A stretch of DNA of 64,000 bases from Luidia sarsii. Taxonomy: Eukaryota > Echinodermata > Asteroidea > Paxillosida > Luidiidae. Position numbers and translations under genes: made by a program. How positions within the stretch are numbered: position 1 is the stretch's first letter; each line of letters starts with the position of its first letter. The stretch lies in NCBI GenBank assembly GCA_949987565.1, contig OX465102.1, positions 27,659,370 through 27,723,369 on the forward strand, read 5' to 3'. This document shows, piece by piece, positions 1-9,400 of the stretch. Under the pieces are notes generated by a model. It did no database searches. It had not been told where the DNA came from and saw only the letters and a list, made by a program, of their open reading frames with translations.

Positions 1-304
1 ATAAATAAAGCCGAATGTATAATACTGTATATGCAAAATAATTTATAGGGATTTTGTTATTGAATTCAAATATGAAGCTAGTCTTTTTTTTTTATCACAT
101 TCCGTGACACTCTCTCTCTCCCTCTCTCTTAAAATGCTTGTGTGGACTACAATTTGACACGGTGGCTGAAAAAAGTAGTTAATTAATTAATGGTGAAGAA
201 AAAATAGTCGAATATCATTACATATATACGTTTATGGAAATGATATGCGAAATTTATAGGACTACTAAAATGTATAGATAACCAATCATTTTGTACGATA
301 TGCC

Positions 305-670
305 TTAAGAGCCCTATACAACATTGGCAAAGGTCAAACGATTGCCACAGTTTGTGTTAAACCATGAAACATTCCAAAAACGAAATCCTGCGAAGGTTTT
401 AGCTCAAATGGTAATCTGAGAAAGTAGAAAAAGTAAAAACAACCGTCACGGTTTTCGCACCGTTCTGTAGGGTAAGAAATAGTTTATTACTCGCGAGTGA
501 TAAACTATTTGTCGATGTTTCAGTGAAGATTTCTCGAGAAGTATACATCATCCCAGACCGTAAGGTTTCAACATGAGGATTCGGTTGTTATCTACAAACT
601 GTGTAAATTAAAAGGAAATCTGTGGACATCGATGTTTTCCGATCTTCCCAATGTTGTATACGGCCTTCAA
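305..670. mobile_element. Diverged TTAA-flanked MITE (AGCCCCTACACAACATTGG family)
   Basis: The left end reads TTAA then GAGCCCTATACAACATTGG. The right end carries the inverted CCCAATGTTGTATACGGCC. This is an older relative of the cleaner element at 50395-50799, which has the same terminal sequence and TTAA at both ends. There is no coding capacity. TTAA target sites point to a piggyBac-type mobilising transposase, by inference. Confidence 0.55.
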
Positions 671-1026
671 CCTAATCACAATGATTCCTATCATTTCAAA
701 ATAAAGACAGTTAAAGATTAGTTTGAGTACGCAATTTCTTACAACCTATCGGTGTATGCTAGATTCCATTTCGAAAAATACAAGATCTGTGCTAAACAAC
801 AACTGACTCAGCAAGCTTGAACTTGAGTGTGAAAATGATTATACGAACATTAAATTTGGATAGTCGAAGGGAGCAATGAGTTTCCATCTCAAAATCAAAT
901 CGCCACACAAGGGTTCTCGATCCGAATTAAGATCATTTTCAGGACTTCTGGAATGAGGCCCTTTTTACTGCACAGGAATCGCATCAATTAACCCCGTACC
1001 TATCACGTCGATCAGGGCGCCTCATT

Positions 1027-1310
1027 GAATTACTTTCTCCTCGACGCAAACATCATTGTTATTATCTTTGATGCAACGCGGTATACCCACCGCTATATTC
1101 GAATCCATCACACGACCCGACCAGCTCGGTGGTCAAGTGGTTATAGCACGTCTGCGCCAGATCAGCGGGAGTCGCGGGTTCGAATCCCGCCCGAGCTGCC
1201 TGAAAATTTGTTTCACCAGGCATCGGGCAAAGCACAGCAGTCAGTGTTAAGTATCACGTCGAGCAGGGCAAAACCTCACGGAATAACCTCGTATACCTCA
1301 CAAGGTTAAT
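1027..1310 (+). mobile_element. tRNA-derived SINE, well preserved copy
   Basis: A tRNA-like module at 1123-1197 has a 7-bp acceptor stem (AGCTCGG at 1123-1129 with CCGAGCT at 1191-1197). It has a canonical box A, TGGTCAAGTGG, at 1130-1140 and a perfect box B, GGTTCGAATCC, at 1177-1187. It is embedded in a longer unit: a head with a GATGCAACGCGGT-like segment and a tail with GGGCAAAGCACAGCA. Both head and tail recur at 40860, 43617 and 59800, so this is a SINE and not a free-standing tRNA gene. The intact pol III boxes suggest it could still be transcribed. Confidence 0.75.
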
Positions 1311-1569
1311 TTGATGGTGTAATAATTATTGTGAAAGTGTTCTGCATTTTTCGGTTTACTGAGCACTGCTGCTGCGGACGTTCTCTGTATATAAATGAAG
1401 CCACGCACGGCGTAATTTTTAGCTTGATCCGTTGATACCGCAAGAGGCCCGTCAGCCGTTACATCCACTCCACCGAGAAACCGATTCCCTGCCGTTCATC
1501 ACGCTTCCTCGCTTCTACATCGCACCGTCGTCTTCTCGCCAAAATATGCAAGCATATCCCAAGCATTTG

Positions 1570-1730
1570 AGAGGGCTTCACGCCTCGATCCTAGCAGGAC
1601 CCCTCTCAAAGGCCAGAACGATTCTGCCTTGGAGAGGGGTCCTACTGGAATGGAAACCGCCAGGGCCGTCTCACTTTTCGAGATTTGCATTTGGAAAGTC
1701 ACTGAAGTCAGTGAAGCAGTTTGCAACTTT
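1570..1730. mobile_element. Decayed inverted pair of PLE tails
   Basis: CTCGATCCTAGCAGGACC is followed by the inverse GGGGTCCTACTGGAATGG-type arm. The characteristic TGAAGCAGTTTGCAACTTT segment follows on the right. This matches the interspersed tail family described at 33748-34498, here with several substitutions. Confidence 0.6.
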
Positions 1731-2634
1731 TTTTTTTATTGCTATTAAAGAGATGTTTTGCGGTGACACCTTTTGAGCGTATCGCTTTTGTGAGTTAGAT
1801 AAAAAAATGCGGGATCTTGATCCGCCTTTTCCCAAAACAGAGGGGAACGCGGTCTATGTGTCATTCTGAAGACCCACAACAGAGATAATGTGACATGGTG
1901 TCACCGCAAACCACTTTTGACCTTCTACCTCCACAATGACATTTCATGGTTGTACGCATGTGTTACTTTTAAGTCAAAATATGTTCTTTCTCTGTCTCTC
2001 TGCCTCACCAACTCTCTCTCCCCCTCCCCCCCTCTCCCTCTTTCCCACCCCCCCCCCCCTCTTTCTCTCTGGCTGTCTGCCGTCTCTCTCTCTCCCTTTA
2101 CTTCAACTCCCCCTCTCTCTCTCTCTCTCTCTGTCTCTCACTCGCTTACCATATCTTTTTCTCTGTCATTGGCTCTGTTCGCCTCTCTCTTTGATCCCCC
2201 CTCTCTCTGACTCTCTCGCCGTCTCTCTCACTCTCTCACTCTCTCCACCCCTCTCCCTCCCCTCTCCCCACTCCCTCTATGTCTCTGTCTCGTCTACTGT
2301 CTCTCACCGTCTCTCTCACTCTCATCACCCCACTCCCCCTCCCCTCACTCTTTCTATGTCTCTTCCCCTCTCTTTCTGTCTGTCTCCTCCACTGTCCCTC
2401 ACCGTCTCTCTCACTCTCCCCACCCCTCTCCCTCCCCTCTCTCTCACCTTTTCTCTGTCTCTTCCCCTCTCTTTCGTTCTGTCTCCTCCACTATCTATCA
2501 CCGTCTCTCTCACTCTCTCCACCTCTCTCCCTCCCCTGTCCCTCACTCTTTCTCTGTCTCTTCCTTTTTCTTTCTTTCTGTCTTCTCCACGGTCTCTCTC
2601 ACCCCGTCTCTCTTTCTCTTGTTCTACCTTGCAG

Positions 2635-2680
2635 AAGGAGGATGTTGCGATTGTGCGTTATGCCGCTGTCTGAAACGCCA
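2635..2680 (+). pseudogene. Decoy copy 1 of the start of M6 exon 2
   Basis: The polypyrimidine tract and TTGCAG acceptor are followed by 44 bases nearly identical to the start of the real exon at 3440, coding GGCCDCALCRCLKR. The sequence then falls straight back into CT repeat. There is no donor site within reach, so splicing here would read into low-complexity sequence. One base differs from the real exon before position 40 (GAT for GAC). Confidence 0.85.
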
Positions 2681-3026
2681 CCCCCTCCCTGCCCTCTCCC
2701 TCACTCTTTCTCTGTCTCTTCCCCTCTCTTTCTTTCTGTCTTGTCCGCTCTCTCTCACCGTCTCTTTCACTCTCCCCACCCCTCTCCCTCCCCACTCCCC
2801 CTCTCTTTCTTTCTGTCTCCTCCACTGTCTCTCTCACCGTCTCTTTCACTCTCCCCACCCCTCTCCCTCCCCTCTCCCCCTCTCTTTCTTTCTGTCTCCT
2901 CCACTGTCTCTCTCATCGTCTCTTTCACTCTCCCCACCCTCTCCCTCCCCTCTCCCCCTCTCTTTCTTTCTGTCTTCTCCACGGTCTCTCTCACCCCGTC
3001 TCTCTTTCTCTTGTTCTACCTTGCAG

Positions 3027-3072
3027 AAGGAGGATGTTGCGATTGTGCATTATGCCGCTGTCTGAAACGCCA
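3027..3072 (+). pseudogene. Decoy copy 2 of the start of M6 exon 2
   Basis: This has the same structure as the block at 2635. An intact CTTGTTCTACCTTGCAG acceptor is followed by about 44 bases of exon, with GTGCAT for GTGCGT (Ala to His at that codon), then CT repeat. It lies 392 bases after copy 1 and 413 bases before the genuine exon. Confidence 0.85.
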
Positions 3073-3439
3073 CCCCCTTCCTCCCCTCTCCCTCACTCTT
3101 TCTCTGTCTCTTCCCCTCTCTTTCTTTCTGTCTCGTCCACTCTCTCTCACCGTCTCTTTCACTCTCCCCACCCCTCTCCCTCCCCTGTCCCTCACTCTTT
3201 CTCTTTTTTTCCCTCTCTTTCTTTCTGTCTCTTCCACTGTCTCTCTCACCGTCTCTTTCACTCTCCCCACCCCTCTCCCTCCCCTCTCCCCCTCTCTCTC
3301 TTTCTGTCTCCTCCACTGTCTCTCTCATCGTCTCTTTCACTCTCCCCACCCCTCTCCCTCCCCTCTCCCCCTCTCTTTCTTTCTGTCTTCTCCACGGTCT
3401 CTCTCACCCCGTCTCTCTTTCTCTTGTTCTACCTTGCAG

Positions 3440-6400
3440 AAGGAGGATGTTGCGACTGTGCGTTATGCCGCTGTCTGAAGCGCGTGCCCTACGGGACCCT
3501 GTTTGCCATTCTCCTCTTGTTCGGAGGGCTGGCCCTACTCACCTACGAGATCCTCTGCATTCGTGCTGTGGCGCAGAAGATGTTCTTCTTCGATGCCAAC
3601 TTCAGTGCCAACAGCATATTGTTCGAAGGGTAAGCTCCTATAAGACTCCAAGGTCTGCCTGCTGGAATACTTTTTCGCTGACACCATGCATGCAAAGTCA
3701 TCTCTGCCATCGCGCGTGCAGTGTGGCTCTGTGGCCAGATTCGGCCTGGAATTTTGCGAGTCTGTGGCGGCAACCGAAAATGTGCCCAATGGACGAGTCT
3801 TACTTTGCTGTGGACGTGCTATACGTTGGTGCTCCACGGGTCACAGACTGGATAGGGAACGAGTCTGAAGTAATGTAACAGATTTGCATTATGCATAAGG
3901 AAACATCGCGAACAAACCCCATTGCATATGCTATGATAATGAGCTTGTTTTTCAAGCTTGATTCTGATGCCCTGATGAGGTGGCAAGTTTTGTAGACAGA
4001 TCCCCGAGGGAGCCCATCAAAGGTCGGTGCGGCAGGCCGCCTCGCCGTGTAATATGCAGCTAGGGCAAACCCAGATCTGTGGCACTTTCCGTGTCATTTC
4101 TGGCCCATGGAAGCGCTCTCATGCTTTCACCTTCGTGAGGATTGTGGAGGAATGCAACATGAACAACGTCCATTATATGCTGTCTGGAATCGTAATGAAA
4201 TCGGACAATATAAGCAATATAGTAAGCAAATCCACACTATGGATTTGTTTACTATGGGCCCGTTAGAACCACTAAAACTAAAACCACTGAAAACAACTAA
4301 AAGCCTGTCTCTTTCTAAAGCCGATTTTGCTTCCCCCTGCCCCGAGCAAGTTACGCATAATTGATGAGAGGTACACACTGGATTCCATTACGCGTCTGCT
4401 TAAGCTGACCTTTGAATTAGAAGCGGCGAAAATGTTCTCGATCCTAGTAGGCCCTACCTGATTTCACTCTTAAAGGAAGTGACTCATCATCCCCTTGTTC
4501 ACGCAAGGAACAGGTTGGTGAGAAACGAAACGAAGAACGGGTTGAAGAATTTTCTTGTACAGCCTGTTATACACTGAAACATTGCGTTCTCTAAAAGCAT
4601 CATTTATTATGTGAGATATTGATTATTCCCCCCGTTGAGTTAAGATCCTGCACAGGTCCACCTTCCTTTGCTGTACGCATGGGGTGATATGCGAAGCACT
4701 ACATAGCGCTGCACGACTTGTGTAAGACTGAACAAAATATAGGCCTAGTATAGGATCGACTCGATGGCTTGCCGCCTTTTTGCACCAAATTGGATTGAAG
4801 TGAATCCCATTTCTGGATTTGTTACTCGATGGAGAAAAATATGAGAGTGACCGTTAACCTTAAAAACAAGTCTTTTTTTATTCAACAGCGTTTTAGATTC
4901 ATTTGAAAATATTTAATTCAACGGAAAAATAAGTCAGACAATTTAAGTAGATTTTGATGAATGAAAAGGTATATCGGGTGGAAAAACAAACAAAAACACA
5001 AACAAACACATGAAGAATGCTGCTATCGAAGCTACCTCTTACCTCATCAATTTTAAAAAATGGCAAAGAAAACTTTGACTATACTTGGACTCATCAGTTA
5101 AACCAATGCGGGTACAAATACAATGTCCATTTTATATCCTATGATTCCCTGGTTCATCCATCGTTACCGTGCATGTCTTTCATCAAGATCCCCTCAGCAG
5201 CTTTGAATTTGTCTAGAATCTTTTAATGGTGCATGCATAGCGATTAATGATAAGTCTACTTTGTTTTCATCTTATATCTTTTTTTGTTCACATGTAACTT
5301 TGGAGTATAATGTGTTGATCTTCATTTTCGTAATCTTAATCCTGCCTACTGTGTTTATGTCTATTAGTTGTTTAAGGGCAGTCTGCCTCATGGCGACAAT
5401 GATTGGTTTCGCCACCTCAGCTCCTGCGATCTTGTTATTTTTGTGTTGATATATTTTGTAATGTCCGTCATGATGACGACGACATAAGATGACAGTGACA
5501 CTAATGAATGCACGCCGTTAATTCTACCTATGCCGGGAGGGTACATGATCTGTCAGGAGCCCAATTCTCGGACATTCCAAATTTGAGAAGTTACTCGTTC
5601 ATTAAGATGCTATAGTAAAAGTATCAGAAATTCTTTGCATCTGTATAGCGCATGGAAAGCTGCCGGAGGAATGTTTTATGGATTTCCAACGACCGTCCGC
5701 GGACGATCGTTGCAACAAAGGTGCCCTTTTCACAAAACCACCCTCTATAATGTCTGAAAACAAAGTGAGCGTAATTTCGTTTCCGCTGTGGTTGACCATG
5801 GGTTGACGGATCCAGCCGAAACTCACGCCGATGTGTTGATAATGTCATGAAAATACTGGGTTAGACTAAAGTACGGCTGCGATTGTATGACTTTGATGGA
5901 GCCTACCTTTATAGACGCTGGTTCGTGCCCTTCTGTTTTCCAGGACCGGGATACTGTTCTGGGTGCTGATTGGTGCCGTGGCCCTGATGGGCCTATACGG
6001 CGTCATGCTCCTCATATTCGCCTGCCTCACGTCGGGCCCATCCGGACTGAACACGTGCGGGCGCGAACGTGTCAGATGCATCGGACTCTGCAGCACTGAT
6101 GTTGTAAGCTTTGCCCCCCTTTCTCTCCTTAAAGGAAAAACCAAAATGTGAATAGAGCCACAAAGTAAAGTAAGGTTTACATATCAATATAGGTTCTTTG
6201 TTTTAAAATTTAGTGGGCCTGACGTTTCGATCCTAGCAGGACCTTTCTCAAAGGCAGAGTGCCTTTGAGAAAGGTCCTGCTAGGATCGAAACGTCAGGCC
6301 CACTAAATTTTAAGATTTACATTTTGGTAATTTTAGTCAGTAAGCAGTTTGCAACATTTTTTTATGTCACCTTAGGTTCTTCGTTTGTTACGTCAGCGAT

Positions 6401-9400
6401 GAATACATCTTGTTTGATCTATCTATAGGTCGTTATGTTACGCATGGTGGTAGTACTAATTCTAAGATTTGCGGTGACACCATGTACAGGTTTGCTCTTT
6501 TGTGAGTGAGTGGGGTTCTGAGAACAACCGAAAGGGTTCCACTCGACGTCTCGAACATTGTGCTCTGTCAGATGTCCGACATGTTGTCACCGTATTCTCT
6601 TTCGGACCTTGAATTGGGATTTAAAATTGGTTTCAACCAGTAAGCGATACGTTCATGCATTTCCTTTTATTCTGTGTTCAAATTTCATTTGTTGGTCTCA
6701 TTTGAACCGTGAAGTAAAAATAGGGTTTCCACACCAGTGTTTACATTCGGTTCTATCCTAATGATGTCATCAATCAATGCACACCCAGCATGCATTAATT
6801 TTTTTTTCTAAGCCGTGTTTTAGTTCCCGTCTAAGTTTGTTTTCATACAGTAAGCGATGCGTTCACGCGTTTCCTATTCCCCCCTGTTTTGACAGTAAGC
6901 ACGGCCAGGCCATAAACAGAAGACAACTAATCCAATAAGAATCCCCGCCAGGCAGCCGTCGCGTACCTGGGCGCTTCTCAGCGCGTGCCTCATTTTAAAG
7001 CTGTTGCTCACATGCCTCCGAATTCCTGACAAGATTAAAACTTCTGATCCGCTGCGTGCTCGTCTTTCAGAAACCGATTTCTGGCATACGCGGAGATTGA
7101 AATTGACGGCTTTTACCACCAATGAAAATCAAACAGAACGAATAGAGACTCTTTACACGTGAGGTTACATTATGCCTTCCCAATCTACATAGCCTACGAT
7201 TTATTTCCGGTCTAAAGAATTAAGAAAATTATTTTGTATCACGAAATGACTAAACTTGACCTGTCACTCTCTGCCCTATCGTTTATGCGATAAAACTGAA
7301 TGATAGCAGATGATGAAGGGGGCGGGAGCGGAGGGGGAGCCCGAGGGAGGGAGGGAGGGAGAGAGGCGTGTGTGGAAATGTCGTGTGAATAAGATTATGT
7401 CGATGTATTAAACTATGCATAGAATATGATCCAACACTGATATAGGCCTACCTACATGTATATAGTTTTCATTTCTTGTTTTTGAAAATCCCGATCAGGT
7501 GTATTTTTTTAAGAATTAAAACCATTTTTTATTCGAATAAAGAAAACAAATCACTGGGTTATCAATGTAATGGTTCGAATCACTTTAGATGAACTCATGT
7601 TACCCTTTAATACCGGCCGGGGCAAAATTTAACATAGGCCTAACTATGGGCACTCCTCAGAATCGGATTCCCTTTTGCTTTTACTGCACGCGATTCAGGC
7701 CGTGAATAACACGCCGCTGCATTTTGCTCCCTTTCTGCCGTCTTTCTATAGCTGATTATGATAACGTATGTGGTGTGCGCCGTGTGGATAGCGTTGACTG
7801 TGGTGCTGGCTATGCCGTTTACATTTATGCTGATGCTGCGCTCCTACTGCAAGAATGCCGGGCCCGATGCCTGCATTGACCTTTCCCATTATGGTAAGTA
7901 TACCCAAACGTGGCCACGACTTCCAAGTTTTTTTGTAAAGCAACACGATCACAACTGAGACGTCTCATTGTCAGCTCTATCCCACACACTCTGCTATGAT
8001 TCTATTTTTTTTTTTCGTGTGTGATAATGTCACGCCGTATCGTTAGGGTCTGTAAGGGCGTCACACGATAATTATAGCACGGCAGTTGTTCCGCCGTTCG
8101 TGCGGTGATTTATCTTATCATTCTCAATTGGCATCGAGTTTCCCAGGGATGCGCCCTTCTTGGTATGTCTCGCGTGTCACGGCAGGTGACAGCTCAATGG
8201 TTGGCCCGTGTCCTCCCCTCCCCCACGGACAGACAATCAGTCAATTATCATAGAGACTTGATCATAATTGACCGTCTACCCGTACACGGATGAAAAACAT
8301 CGAGCGGGGCGCGCCAGGAAGGTCAAATTCTTGCTCAAAAGTAAAAAAAATAAAATAATAATAAAAAAAAAAAAAATCAATAACCACCCAACAAACAGAC
8401 AAAACCAACATCAACCCAGAAATAAAACATCACCCACAGCAATTGTCATAACACCCAGGACACCCGATAGCAGGGTTTTTCTCAGAGCTTTCTAGGGTCT
8501 GCGTATAAGAAAGGTCCCGATCGAAACACCAGACGCCCTAAAGTTGTGAGGTTTGCCATTGAATACAGGAAGCAGTAATACCATTTTGCATTACCTAAAG
8601 GCACAGATTATTTTGTTTTACCAAAAATCAGAATCATGCATCGATCAACGCGGCATCCGAAAGAGTAGATTTGCTTCAATAGCTCACGCACTGCTTCAGT
8701 TGTCACTCTTTATTGTTTTACAGTCAAAGCAGCTTTAATTGATAGAGCCTTTGTTTTAAAGTGACCTTTTGATTTGGGCAATTTGCAGGTCTGATAGGAA
8801 CTGGCGGCCAGGCCTCGCCCAACACTACCGAGGGATTGTGCGGTCTCTCTCGGCAAAGCTTCTGCGAGAGGGTAAGCTCAATCCTTCCAGTGATGAAGAG
8901 AATCGACAACAGATAGTTTACCTCCCGTCGTCATTCCGTCAGTAAAGATGATATTATTCAACCCCCCCCAAAAAAAAATTGTGAAATGTACGTCTCGTAC
9001 AAGTATTATTACTTAAGACAAACAAATGTGACCCGGCACAGCATAATGAGGAATAACCCCACTTTTGAGATTTTGAGGTTTTCTAATGATGTAAAAGAGT
9101 ATACCAGTAGCTTTCAAATGATATCAAAATATAGTATCCTCTAATACTTAAATTTTCCGAAAATACAAACAAAAGAAAATTGATTTGTAATCGAATTGTG
9201 AAGATACTTTAACTTCAGGCGTTGTTTACTTAAAAAGTGTTTTGGTGGGACATTCCTCATGTAGTTGTGCCGGGTCACAAATGTTAGAGCAATTTGTTTT
9301 ACAAAATTGCCATAGGGACTGCCTTGCAAGTTTTGAATTCATGACGAATGAAAATTACGGGAAAACGATCAACATGGCAGGACGATTTGCTTTTAATCAT

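Larger units (their letters stand above)
1985..3438. repeat. CT-rich (CTCTCC/CCCCTCTC) microsatellite tract in the intron before the first visible M6 exon
   Basis: About 1.45 kb is nearly pure pyrimidine on the + strand, built from CTCTCT, CCCCTCTC, TTTCTTTCTGTCTCCTCC and related units. Higher-order units of about 390-410 bp are visible because a 60-70 bp splice-acceptor plus exon-start block recurs at 2619, 3011 and 3424. Long open frames here are artefacts of the base composition. Such tracts can form triplex (H-DNA) structures and are length-unstable; this is inferred from composition. Confidence 0.9.

Noticed and set aside
1123..1197. Free-standing tRNA gene
   Set aside because: The same head and tail flank related copies at three other places, and the anticodon arm does not pair cleanly; it is a SINE head.
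1936..3478. Long + strand open frames rich in Ser, Leu and Pro
   Set aside because: They are translations of CT microsatellite; no start context, no homology, and every frame of the tract is open.
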